Below, one piece after another: positions 53,331 through 62,915 of a stretch of 64,000 nt of DNA. The stretch spans positions 1 through 64,000 of the forward strand of contig URYW01000003.1 of assembly GCA_900552145.1 (NCBI GenBank). The letters are read 5' to 3'. The first letter of the stretch is position 1. Each line of letters opens with the position of its first letter. This DNA is from an uncultured Collinsella sp. Lineage in GTDB: Bacteria; Actinomycetota; Coriobacteriia; Coriobacteriales; Coriobacteriaceae. The notes beneath the pieces were generated by a model. It did no database searches and had not been told where the DNA came from. It worked only from the letters and a program-made list of their open reading frames with translations. The translations under genes and the position numbers were made by a program.

Positions 53331-55997
53331 CTATTCCTGGACCTTCAGCGCCTCGGAGAGGCTCACGCGCTTGATGGAGCGCGTGTGCAGCAGTGCCACG
53401 ACCAGGTAGGTTGCAAAGCCGATTCCTGCGCACGCCGCCATGGACCAAGCGGGCACGTAGATCTCGATATTGCCGTTGTAGGCGAGCAGCATCGAGCGGA
53501 AGATGGCCGTCAGCGAGCCAATAATGACCGGCAGGCTCAGCACGAGCGACGCCGCCACGCACAGCGTGATCGAGCGGATGTACAGATGCGAGATCTCGCT
53601 GTCGCGATAGCCAAAGACTTTCATGTAGCTAATCGAACGGGCGCTGTGGTCGATCACAGCCTTGGTCAGCAGGTACATAAACAGCAAGAAGATGAACACC
53701 GCAAGCCCAACCATCATGCCGATCATTTTGCTCATCATGCCGATGAACTGGTCGCCCACGGCGCGCATGTCGTCGGGCGTGGTGTCGCCGGCAAAGTAGC
53801 GCGAGTCGAGGTCGAGTTTCTCGTCGCTCACATAGCCGTTAAAGTAGGAGGCGTCGTTGTCGAACAGCTCGTTAAAGTCGTCGATACTCATATAGATATT
53901 CATGTCCGACTTGGAACCCCAGGCGCAGTCCTTGCCCACATACTCAAGGGAATAATTCTTGCCCTCGTACTTGTCGCGAAGCTTAACCTTCTGGCCCTCG
54001 CTCCAGCCAAACTTATCGAGCAGGCCACCGCCAAAGACGACGCGCCCATCGCCGACGTCCAGCCCTTTCCAGTAGCGCGAATCGGGCGAGATGCCGTAGA
54101 CGGAAATCGTCTCCTCGCCATTTCCATCGCCGCGGTCGTATTGCAGCTGGTAAACGGCGTATTTCTCGGCCTGTGCAATTGCGCCCATACCGTTATCGGT
54201 CGTGTTGACCGGGTGGATGTCGTCGTTGTCAGTGTCAATCTTAGAGGCCTTGTCAATCAGGTCGATAGCCTCGTCGCGGTCACAGCCAAGGGCATCGGCA
54301 AGGTCATCGAGGCGTGCATAAAGCGCATCCTTCTTGTCCTGGACCTTGGCAAGCGCGTCCTGCGCCGCGGCCAGGCTCTCGGCAGACGGGGATGCGGTCG
54401 CGGCATCGGCCGCCGCCTGCGCCGCATCGGCCGCGTCGTCAAGCTCGTCATCGGCATCCCGGGCGGCGGAAAGCAGCGCGCCGTCAACCGATTGCAAGCG
54501 CTCGAGCGCCGACCACTGCTCGCGCTCCTCGACAGTGCCATTGAGCTCTAGCGGGGCCTTGAGCGTGTACTGGTGCTCGGCGACCAAGCTTGTCTCGAGG
54601 TTGTCCGCATAGTGCGTCATCGTGGGCAGAATCGCCAGGCCAAAGAGCAGCAGCAGCGAGGCAAATGCAATGCCCACGAAAAGCGTGGCGAAGTTGCCCA
54701 GGTTGCGCAGGAAGATCCGCAGGCGGAAACGCGTGACAAAACCCATTCGCTCCGGCAGTTGCATACCACGCTTGGTACCCGACTTGCCGCTCGCCTCGTG
54801 ACGAAGGAACTGCAACGGCGTCTTGCCCATCTTGCGAAGCAGGCCCACCAGCGTGATGAGGATGAGCGCGGCGGCGGGAACCACGGCGCACTTCACAAAG
54901 ATCTCCCAGCTCCAGTACACCTGGAAAGGCGGCAAGCTATAGGAGCCGTAATACAGGCTGCGCATGGGCTCGGTAAAGAACGTCACGCCGAGCGCGGTGC
55001 CCAAAAGCGCCGCGACCACGCCCACGATGGCGGGAAGTGCCAGGTAGTGCAGCACGATCTCGCGTCGACGATAGCCGCTGGCGAGCAGCGTGCCGATGAT
55101 GGCGCTCTCCTCCTCGATGGTGGCGTCGGTAAGGACCACGAAGACGAACGCCATGATCACGATGATGATGTCGAGCAGCGTCATCCACATCATGGAGTCG
55201 CCATCCACGTCGTCGCGCGCATAGCCAATGCCTTGGTTGGAATCGGCATCGATCAGATCGTTCACGCGCGCATCGGCGTCGGTCAGTGCCTCTACCATAT
55301 CCTGCTCCGCATCGACGCGATCCGCGGTGGGGAGGTCGCGATCGGTAAAGGTAAAGGAGTAGGTGTAGGCAGGCGCGCCGCCGGCGTCCTCAAGCGCGGC
55401 AAAACCGGCGTCGGTAACCTCGGCAACACCATAGGTGACGGTGTTAATCGTAAAGTCGGAGTTATTGAGGAACAACGCCTGGCTATCGGGCTGGGTCATG
55501 ATGCCGCAGATGGTGTAGGTGCGACCCTCAAGCTCGACCTTATCGCCCACGGCGAGGCCGTTGTTGGTGGCAAAGACACGGTCGATGGCCACCTCGTCGT
55601 CCGCCTTAGGCTGCCTACCCTCGCAGTAGGACGCAATGTCCACCTTGGTACGGTGCGCATAGGTGCGCAGCGTGCGCTTGGTGCCGTCGTCGCCGGACGC
55701 CTTTTTGATGATGGCATCGATAGAGAAGTTCTTGTAGAGCGTAACACCGCCGACGTCACTGGCGGCATCCTCGGCAGCCTTGAGCTGCTCCTCGGTCGCC
55801 TCGAAGGAGGTGGTCACGCGGCCGTCCTCAATCGTGTACGCATCGCGCATGCCGTCGATAAGGCAACCGATGGAGTGGGCCGCGAGCAAAAAGCCCGAGG
55901 TGAGGGCAATGCTTCCGCACATAAGCAAAAAGATGCCCAGGTACTTGCCGATATTGCGGCGCAGCTCGCGCGGGAGACGTTTTGCGAGAGGTGTCAT
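53331..55997 (-). CDS. FtsX/MacB-like ABC transporter permease
   Basis: ~888 aa. One N-terminal helix (YLGIFLLMCGSIALTSGFLL), a large extracellular MacB-like periplasmic domain, then a three-helix FtsX core (LLDIIIVIMAFVFVVL...), a second Ala-rich coiled-coil insert (DADDELDDAADAAQAAADAA..., residues ~500-560) and a second FtsX core at the C-terminus (ISYMKVFGYRDSEISHLYIRSITLC). I chose ATG 55997, 8 nt after the ATPase stop. The coiled coil is like the stalk of bacitracin/MacB-type exporters. Confidence 0.88.
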   Translation of the reverse strand: MTPLAKRLPRELRRNIGKYLGIFLLMCGSIALTSGFLLAAHSIGCLIDGMRDAYTIEDGRVTTSFEATEEQLKAAEDAASDVGGVTLYKNFSIDAIIKKASGDDGTKRTLRTYAHRTKVDIASYCEGRQPKADDEVAIDRVFATNNGLAVGDKVELEGRTYTICGIMTQPDSQALFLNNSDFTINTVTYGVAEVTDAGFAALEDAGGAPAYTYSFTFTDRDLPTADRVDAEQDMVEALTDADARVNDLIDADSNQGIGYARDDVDGDSMMWMTLLDIIIVIMAFVFVVLTDATIEEESAIIGTLLASGYRRREIVLHYLALPAIVGVVAALLGTALGVTFFTEPMRSLYYGSYSLPPFQVYWSWEIFVKCAVVPAAALILITLVGLLRKMGKTPLQFLRHEASGKSGTKRGMQLPERMGFVTRFRLRIFLRNLGNFATLFVGIAFASLLLLFGLAILPTMTHYADNLETSLVAEHQYTLKAPLELNGTVEEREQWSALERLQSVDGALLSAARDADDELDDAADAAQAAADAATASPSAESLAAAQDALAKVQDKKDALYARLDDLADALGCDRDEAIDLIDKASKIDTDNDDIHPVNTTDNGMGAIAQAEKYAVYQLQYDRGDGNGEETISVYGISPDSRYWKGLDVGDGRVVFGGGLLDKFGWSEGQKVKLRDKYEGKNYSLEYVGKDCAWGSKSDMNIYMSIDDFNELFDNDASYFNGYVSDEKLDLDSRYFAGDTTPDDMRAVGDQFIGMMSKMIGMMVGLAVFIFLLFMYLLTKAVIDHSARSISYMKVFGYRDSEISHLYIRSITLCVAASLVLSLPVIIGSLTAIFRSMLLAYNGNIEIYVPAWSMAACAGIGFATYLVVALLHTRSIKRVSLSEALKVQE

Positions 55998-56005
55998 GGC
56001 GCCGC

Positions 56006-56719
<714 letters not shown>

Positions 56720-56814
56720 GGTATCCCCCGTTGTTAGCCTCGTACTACTTTATGAACGTAATAGTAAACCTTGGCGAACTATTTTGGGGCGAGAGTGGGG
56801 ATTTGTTTCAAGAC

Positions 56815-57045
56815 TAGTCATTGGGGACGTTCTTAAATGACTAGCTGTTGGGGACACTCTTTCGCCACCCGGCAGTTAGGGACGTTCCCTTTCTGCCGGC
56901 AGCTGGGGACAGTCCTTGGCAACCCGGCCGGCAAGCCGGCGGTTCGGCAAAGACTGTCCCCAATGACTAGTCGTTTAAGCCTGTCCCCAATGACCACTCT
57001 TGGTCGTTTAAGTCTGTCCCCAATGAGTACCCGATGACTAGGTGG
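56815..57045. repeat. Dense repeat patch: GGGGAC..TTAAATGACT units and the 80-bp block
   Basis: This covers most of the 326-bp gap 56720-57045. It contains CATTGGGGACGTTCTTAAATGAC (56819), the 80-bp block 56862-56942, then inverted units ending CTGTCCCCAATGACT at about 56957-57035 (three). Inverted CCGGCC/GGCCGG parts are included. No coding signal. Confidence 0.75.
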
Positions 57046-58251
57046 CTAGGCGCGGGATTTGGTGCGTGAGAGGGCCAGGCCTGCGGCGGCGATGGCCACG
57101 GCAAAGAGCACGGTGACGCCCAGGTCGCAGGCGATGTCGCCCAACATGGCAGACGTCAGGTCCGACGCGAGCGCCTTGCCGATCGCGTCGTTCACCCAAT
57201 ATGTCGGCACAAAGTGCGCCACGGTCTGCACGGCCGGGCCCATCAGCGACAGCGGCATCCAGGCGCCACCCAAAAACGTCATGAGCATGCCAAGCAGGTT
57301 GCCCACACCGTTGAGCAGCTCCTCGCGCGCGCCCAGGCTCGACAGCGTAAAGCCAACGGCCAGTGGCGTCAGCGCTAGGGCAAACGTTGCCGCCAGCGCA
57401 AGGCAGACGCGGCCCACGCCGACCTCGGCAACCGCGCTGGCAAAGCCCACGACGCCCATCATGCTCGACACAAACCAGATACAGACGGTGAGCACGGCGG
57501 CGGCCGCAAACACGGCAAGCGAACGCTGGCGATCGGAGATTGGGCCGGCATCCATGCGGCGCACGCGCTCGGGCTCGTTCATGCCCGAAAACACCAAGCC
57601 CACCGACACGATGACCGACGAGATAATCGCGTACGCGCCAAAGTTGAAGTACGACTCGAGCGTGGCGGCAGCAGCCGAGTCGACCTTGACCCGCTCGATC
57701 TGGACCTCCGCGCGCTTTGCAGCGGCATGTTCGGCGGCCTTGGCAACGTCGCCGTTGGAGGCAGTGGGCTCAAGTGCGGCTGCAGCGCCCGCGAGCGAGA
57801 TCCAGCGCGAAGCCTCGGCAGACGAAAGCGCCGCCGCCATGGTGCCGGCACCGTAGGTCACATCGAGCTTGGGCAGGGACTCCCCCGCGCGGGCAGCCGC
57901 GACCAGGTCGTCCTCGAACCCCTCCGGGATAAAGAACACGCAGTCGGCGCTGCCCTTGGCGCTGTTGCTCTTGGAGAGCGCGTCCGCAAGGTCGTACGTG
58001 TCGTCGCCGACGCCCGTGACCAGGTCAAACCGCGAACCTAGATGCTTGGTAAGCGCACGCGAAAGGTCGCTGTCGTCGCGGTCGACCACGATCACGTTGG
58101 CATCGTAGGGCTTGTACTCGGTGAGCTGCGACGAGTTCCAGCTCACCGATGCCGCGATAAATACGCCCATGAGCGAGATGAACACCGTATAGATGATCAG
58201 GTAGAACGGGTGCGCCAGCGCCATGCGAAGCGCGGTCTTAAAGGTGCTCAT
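57046..58251 (-). CDS. ABC-2 type transporter permease, subunit 2
   Basis: ~401 aa with six membrane helices: an N-terminal one (FYLIIYTVFISLMGVFIAASV), then a ~170-residue extracellular loop (VIVVDRDDSDLSRALTKH...), and five C-terminal helices. Related to the neighbouring permease. I chose ATG 58251 with GGAG 5 nt upstream; it overlaps the preceding gene by 14 bp, so expression is coupled. Confidence 0.88.
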   Translation of the reverse strand: MSTFKTALRMALAHPFYLIIYTVFISLMGVFIAASVSWNSSQLTEYKPYDANVIVVDRDDSDLSRALTKHLGSRFDLVTGVGDDTYDLADALSKSNSAKGSADCVFFIPEGFEDDLVAAARAGESLPKLDVTYGAGTMAAALSSAEASRWISLAGAAAALEPTASNGDVAKAAEHAAAKRAEVQIERVKVDSAAAATLESYFNFGAYAIISSVIVSVGLVFSGMNEPERVRRMDAGPISDRQRSLAVFAAAAVLTVCIWFVSSMMGVVGFASAVAEVGVGRVCLALAATFALALTPLAVGFTLSSLGAREELLNGVGNLLGMLMTFLGGAWMPLSLMGPAVQTVAHFVPTYWVNDAIGKALASDLTSAMLGDIACDLGVTVLFAVAIAAAGLALSRTKSRA

Positions 58252-59425
58252 AGCGGCTCCTTCCAAAGATCAGCGTAGCGGCGGCAACGAACAGCAGCGC
58301 CATAAGGACCAGCGCGCCCGCACGGATGACAAAGGGACCCAGGTCCTCAAAGAAATACAGGCGGTTGAACATGTCGCAGATAAGCTTGACGGGGTTGAGC
58401 CAGCACTCGGCCGGACAGGCGCGGGCGACGTCGTCGGCAAGCGCCATCGCCGGCTCGCCGTAGAGGCCGGCGAACAAGGCGCACGTGGTAGCAAAGCCCG
58501 TGAGGATGCCGGACTTGGACGCCTTGCCGCCCTTAACGGGAAGCGTGCCCACAAAGAGCCCCAGGCCCGTGGCGGCAAGCGCGGAAGCGGCACCGCCCAC
58601 CAGCCACAGCCCCTCGCGCCCGCCAAAGTCGACGCTCACGACCAGGCGCACGTAGCCGATCGCGATCGTCATCGAGGCAAAGGAGACCAGCCACGAGCCA
58701 ACAAAGATGCCGGCCAGCGACGCTGTCTTGGAAAGACCGCCCACGCAGCGACGTGCACCAAGGCCGGACAGATTGGGCTGCAGGTCGACGACGCTCAAGG
58801 CGGTAAACTCGGCAGACATCATCGCGACCAGGCCAAAGAGCGCGTAGTAGTAGATGACCGTGCCGTCGGGCGTGGTGCGTGTCAGGCTTACGCGGCGGGT
58901 GCCGCCCTCGAGCGACAGGGCGCGCGCAACCGCCTCCGGGTCGGCGAGCGCCGCCGGATTGTCCTGGGCAATCTGGCGCATGAGCTCGGCATTTTGCGTA
59001 TACGAGCTTGCCACCGTCTCCAAAATTCTGCGATCGGTGAGCACCGACGATGCGCGCGAGCTGTCGTAGCTCGATAGCAGTGTGAGCTTGGGTGTGCCCG
59101 CGACATCGACCGTGTAGATGCCCGCAACCTCGCCGGCCTTAAGCGCACGGTTCGCATCGGCTGCGTCGTCGAGCTCGTAGATCTCGAGCAGCTGATCGTC
59201 GCCTTCCTTGGCAAGCGAAGCCGCCGCATCCTTAAAGGTCGAGGCGTCCCAGGCCTCATCCGCTACGACGGCCACTGGCACCGGGTCGATCTTGCCGTCG
59301 GAGCTGAGGTTCGCAAACATAAACATAAACATCGTGGAAAGCGCGATGGGAAAGAGAGCGCCCCAAACCCACGTGCTCGGCCGGCGCAGCAGCGTCTTGA
59401 CCGTAATGATAATGGTGTTGAACAT
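58238..59425 (-). CDS. ABC-2 type transporter permease, subunit 1
   Basis: 395 aa. N-terminal helix (STWVWGALFPIALSTMFMFMF), a large extracellular domain at ~40-200 and five C-terminal helices. YhgE/Pip-like arrangement of the ABC-2 family. ATG 59425, 9 nt downstream of the ATPase stop. Middle gene of the ATPase-permease-permease operon. Confidence 0.88.
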   Translation of the reverse strand: MFNTIIITVKTLLRRPSTWVWGALFPIALSTMFMFMFANLSSDGKIDPVPVAVVADEAWDASTFKDAAASLAKEGDDQLLEIYELDDAADANRALKAGEVAGIYTVDVAGTPKLTLLSSYDSSRASSVLTDRRILETVASSYTQNAELMRQIAQDNPAALADPEAVARALSLEGGTRRVSLTRTTPDGTVIYYYALFGLVAMMSAEFTALSVVDLQPNLSGLGARRCVGGLSKTASLAGIFVGSWLVSFASMTIAIGYVRLVVSVDFGGREGLWLVGGAASALAATGLGLFVGTLPVKGGKASKSGILTGFATTCALFAGLYGEPAMALADDVARACPAECWLNPVKLICDMFNRLYFFEDLGPFVIRAGALVLMALLFVAAATLIFGRSRYEHL

Positions 59426-59434
59426 GGCCGCCCC

Positions 59435-60373
59435 CTAGTCGCGCAGCTCGCGGCCGGTGATCTCGAGGAACACGTCGTTGAGGGTCGGTGGCTCGCTCCA
59501 CACGCGGCCGAGCGCAACGTCGGCAGCGCGCAGCGTGTCAAGGATGTCGACCAGGTTATGCGGGCTCGCCTCGCAGGCGCAGACGAGCTCGCCGCCGGAC
59601 AGCTCAACCGAAAGCACGTGCTCAAGGGCGCGCAGCCGCTCGACCGTGGCGGCCTCGACGGCGCCGACCTCGACGGTCACGCGCTCGCCCATCTGAATCA
59701 TGCGCTTGAGCTCGTCGTTGGTGCCCTGCGCCAGCACGCGGCCACCGTCCATGATCATGATGCGGCTGCAGATTTGCTCGACTTCCTCCATGTAATGGCT
59801 GGTATACACCACCGTGGCGCCTTCGTCGCGCAGGCGGCAGATGCCCTCCAGGATGGCGTTGCGGCTCTGCGGGTCGACCGCCACCGTGGGCTCGTCAAAA
59901 AAGATGAGCTCGGGTTTGTGCGCGATGCCGCAGGCAATGTTGAGGCGACGCGCTAGGCCGCCCGAAAGCTTACCGGGGCGAAACTTGGTAAAGTCGCCCA
60001 GCCCGACAAAGTCGATGGCCTCGTCGACCAGTGCGCGGCGACGCTTTCGATCGTTGACGTAAAGGCTGCAGAAATAGTCGATGTTCTCGCGCACGGTGAG
60101 CTCGTCGAATACCGCCACCTGCTGCGGCACCACGCCGATGCGGCGCTTGAGGTCGTAGCGGGCGGGCGTCATGGGCTCGCCGAACAGCTCGATAGTGCCT
60201 TTGTCGTAGGCGAGCAACTGCAGAATACAGTTGATGGACGTGGTCTTGCCCGAGCCGTTGGGGCCCAGCAGGCCAAAGATCTCGCCGGGGGCGATGCTCA
60301 GGTTAAAGTGGTCGAGCGCAATAAGGTCGTCATAGCGCTTGACGAGGTTTTCGACGTGGACGATGTCTGTCAT
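59435..60373 (-). CDS. ABC exporter ATPase (drug/lipid type)
   Basis: 312 aa. Walker A GPNGSGKTTSIN, signature LSGGLARRLNIACG, Walker B LIFFDEPTVAVDPQSRNAI, His-loop TSHYMEE; a C-terminal ~80-aa regulatory extension follows. Drives the two ABC-2 permeases. The signature reads LSGGLARR instead of LSGGQ/MxxR, a mild variant. ATG 60373; divergent from the two-component system. Confidence 0.94.
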   Translation of the reverse strand: MTDIVHVENLVKRYDDLIALDHFNLSIAPGEIFGLLGPNGSGKTTSINCILQLLAYDKGTIELFGEPMTPARYDLKRRIGVVPQQVAVFDELTVRENIDYFCSLYVNDRKRRRALVDEAIDFVGLGDFTKFRPGKLSGGLARRLNIACGIAHKPELIFFDEPTVAVDPQSRNAILEGICRLRDEGATVVYTSHYMEEVEQICSRIMIMDGGRVLAQGTNDELKRMIQMGERVTVEVGAVEAATVERLRALEHVLSVELSGGELVCACEASPHNLVDILDTLRAADVALGRVWSEPPTLNDVFLEITGRELRD

Positions 60374-60558
60374 GAGGCGGCCCTTCTGTTGATTGCGGCC
60401 CGGTACGATTGCATCATCGCAGGAGCCGCCGGCGCGCGCCAGTGAGCTTTGTCACGAGTGCGGAGCTTGGCCGTGCGGCCTGCCGATGTCCCCGCTTTGC
60501 CGCGTGGGAGGAATGTCACGGTTGCGCAGGCGGTCCCTCCACCACGCGCGGCTTCGCG

Positions 60559-60570
60559 TACAATGCCCAT
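60559..60570 (+). promoter_or_regulatory. Leaderless-type promoter of the kinase gene
   Basis: A TACAAT hexamer at 60559-60564 stands 6 nt before the kinase ATG at 60571, and no Shine-Dalgarno precedes the ATG. That spacing puts the transcription start at or next to the start codon. No clear -35. Confidence 0.5.
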
Positions 60571-61716
60571 ATGAACAGGCTTTTCGACAAATCAATCGTT
60601 CTGGCGTGCTGTATTGCGGCCGCCATGGGCCTTGCTGTGGACGCTCACCTGGTCGCGGCGTTTTGCCTTGGCGTTATTGCCACCTCACTGGCCGAGGTCG
60701 CACAGAGAAACCGCGCCCGCCGTGCGAGCGAGGCCGCGAGCTACGCTTACATCATCGCGGCTGTCTTCGTGCCGCCGTTTGTGCCGTTTGCGCCTCTCGC
60801 CTTCTATGACATCGCGCGGCGCGTGCGCCGTGAGCACGCCTGGGTCGTACTGGGCATTGGCTCCGTCTTTGCCTTTGCGCTCGTCGCGGACCTTCGCACC
60901 GACGCGCTTACCGTCCGAACGCTCCTGCTGACCTCCATCCTTTCGGTCGCCGCCGCCTTGTTATCGCTACGTACCGCCCAGTTGGAGCGCGAGCAGCAGC
61001 GCATGCGCCGTACCCGCGACGAGCTGCAGGAACGAGCCCTCGCGCTCGAGGCGCGCAACCGCGATCTTGCTGACCGCCAGGACTACGAAGTCGAACTCGC
61101 GACACTCGCCGAGCGAGCCCGTATCGCGCGCGAGATTCACGATAACGTCGGCCACCAGCTCACGCGCGCCTCGCTGCAGGCCGAGGCCCTGCGCGTCGTG
61201 CACGCCGACGAGCCCAGGGTTGCCGCCGATTTCACCGACGTCAAACGCACGGTTGACGAGGCGCTCCAACTCGTGCGCGCCAGCGTCCACGCGCTCAACG
61301 ACAATGCGACTGACCTCTCCGTGCAGCTCGAGCGCATCGTTGAAGGCGCACGCTCGGACAGCGGTCCGCAGATTGAGCTTGAGGTTTTGGCCGAGCATAC
61401 ACCCGCCAACGTCGCCAACTGCTTTGCGGCAGTGCTACGCGAGGCGCTTTCCAACGCCATGCGCCACGCCCATGCCAAAACCATTACCGTGCGGTGCATG
61501 GAGCACCCATCGTTTTACCAGCTCATCGTTACCGATGATGGAACGGGCGGGGTTCGAACAGGCGCCCGCAGCGCCACAGGGGGTATGGGGCTCGCCTCCA
61601 TGCGCGAGCGTGTCGAGGCACTTGGCGGCACTTTCACTGCCGGCTCGCGAGTCGGCGCCTCCGGATGGCGCGTGTTTGCCACCATTCCCAAGCAGCAAGG
61701 AGATGAGGGCCGATGA
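60571..61716 (+). CDS. NarL-type (HisKA_3) histidine kinase
   Basis: 381 aa. Five or so short membrane helices in the first ~130 residues, a coiled linker (REQQRMRRTRDELQERALALE), the H-box ARIAREIHDNVGHQLTRAS with phospho-acceptor His, and an ATPase with LREALSNAMRHAHAKT and GMGLASMRERVEALGG. ATG 60571; the open frame reaches back to 60409, but no start signal is there. The stop overlaps the regulator by 4 bp (ATGA). Confidence 0.92.
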   Translation: MNRLFDKSIVLACCIAAAMGLAVDAHLVAAFCLGVIATSLAEVAQRNRARRASEAASYAYIIAAVFVPPFVPFAPLAFYDIARRVRREHAWVVLGIGSVFAFALVADLRTDALTVRTLLLTSILSVAAALLSLRTAQLEREQQRMRRTRDELQERALALEARNRDLADRQDYEVELATLAERARIAREIHDNVGHQLTRASLQAEALRVVHADEPRVAADFTDVKRTVDEALQLVRASVHALNDNATDLSVQLERIVEGARSDSGPQIELEVLAEHTPANVANCFAAVLREALSNAMRHAHAKTITVRCMEHPSFYQLIVTDDGTGGVRTGARSATGGMGLASMRERVEALGGTFTAGSRVGASGWRVFATIPKQQGDEGR

Positions 61717-62342
61717 GGCTCATAGTTGTCGACGACGACCATCTGGTGGTCGATTCACTCAAGATTATCCTGGGCGCTCAGCCGCAGATAGAGGTGGTGG
61801 GCACCGGTGCCGACGGCGACGACGCGGTCGCGCTCTACGCCGAGCACGCACCCGACATCGCACTGCTCGACATCCAGATGCCGAAGCGCGACGGACTTTC
61901 GGCGGCACGCGAAATCCTTGAGCGCGATCCCGCGGCGCGCGTGGTGTTTCTGACGACGTTTTCGGATGACGAGTACATTGTGTCGGCGCTCAAGTTGGGC
62001 GCCCGCGGCTACCTGATTAAAACCGATGTCGCCGCCATTCCGCCAGCGTTGGCGCAGGTCATGGATGGCAAACGCGTGCTCGAGGGAAAGGCGATCGAGG
62101 ACATCGATTTTGACGGAACGGGCGTCGAGGCGGGCACGACCCGCCGGCCCGCGGCCTTTGTCAGCCTGACCGACCGCGAGTTCGAAGTCGCAGAGCTCAT
62201 CGCCCGCGGCCTCGACAACAAGGAGATTGCCGCCACCGCCTATATGGGCGAAGGCACCGTGCGCAACCACATCAGCTCAATCCTTGCCAAAATGGGCCTG
62301 CGCAACCGCACCCAAATCGCCATCGCCTATCTGCGAGGCTAG
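61713..62342 (+). CDS. NarL/LuxR-family response regulator
   Basis: 209 aa. Receiver (LIVVDDDHLVVDSLK; Asp in IALLDIQMPKRDG; Lys in YLIKTDV) and a LuxR HTH at the end (LTDREFEVAELIARGLDNKEIAATAYMGEGTVRNHISSIL). Cognate to the overlapping kinase. Being divergent from the ABC-2 exporter, it probably controls that exporter. Confidence 0.94.
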   Translation: MRLIVVDDDHLVVDSLKIILGAQPQIEVVGTGADGDDAVALYAEHAPDIALLDIQMPKRDGLSAAREILERDPAARVVFLTTFSDDEYIVSALKLGARGYLIKTDVAAIPPALAQVMDGKRVLEGKAIEDIDFDGTGVEAGTTRRPAAFVSLTDREFEVAELIARGLDNKEIAATAYMGEGTVRNHISSILAKMGLRNRTQIAIAYLRG

Positions 62343-62373
62343 CCGCTGGCTGCCGCCAATTTGATGCCATTTC

Positions 62374-62525
62374 AAAACTATGCCGGTTTACTACGATGAA
62401 CCGCATATCTCCGACCACGGCAAATTGCGCACTTACAAAACCGCAGGTAGAACACTTGCGATATTTGCAAAAATGCGGATGTGGTCAGGAATCTCGGATT
62501 CATCGTAGTAAACCGGCATAGTTTT
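62374..62525. repeat. Long inverted-repeat element A (27-bp perfect arms)
   Basis: Arms AAAACTATGCCGGTTTACTACG... at 62374-62400 and its exact complement ending at 62525. The ~98-nt interior has a further inner pairing (GACCAC/GTGGTC) and the core ACAAAACCGCAGGTAGAAC. Part of the 573-bp gap 62343-62915. Confidence 0.75.
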
Positions 62526-62625
62526 GTTCGGGCGGCCCTGCACGAGTGTCTCCGCCAGCCTCGCGGGACCAAAATGAGCCGTTTTCCTCCGTCCCCAATG
62601 GATCAGCCGAAACCGCCCGCCACGA

Positions 62626-62771
62626 AATCGGCCCATCTACTACGTTTGACTCGATACCCCTGACCATACCTTCGTTTTGAACAAAACCGCAGGCGTTCTA
62701 CCTGCGGTTTTGTTTTTGCGCTTTTCGGCATGGTTGGGGGTAAGGGGCTAAACGTAGTAGATGGGCCGGTT
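62626..62771. repeat. Long inverted-repeat element B (23-bp arms)
   Basis: Arms AAATCGGCCCATCTACTACG.. (62626-62648) and its complement (62749-62771), 22 of 23 paired. The centre is a perfect hairpin AACAAAACCGCAGG/CCTGCGGTTTTGTT (62680-62715), sharing its core with element A. After it, two GC-rich hairpins (62804-62840; 62878-62903) finish the gap. Confidence 0.75.
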
Positions 62772-62877
62772 TCGTGGCGCGCCCTCCTCCCCAACGCACA
62801 AAAGCGCCACCACGGAGGAGGGAGATGCCTCCGTGGCGGCTGGGGGTAGGAGTAGGTCGGGATTTAGCCCTGCCGGC

Positions 62878-62903
62878 CGCCCGGGGCCTTTTGGCCCCGG
62901 GCG
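62878..62903 (-). terminator. Terminator of the pilin-like gene
   Basis: Arms CGCCCGGGGCC and GGCCCCGGGCG with a TTTT loop, 12 bp after the minus-strand stop. Confidence 0.75.
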
Positions 62904-62915
62904 CTGTCGACGTGC

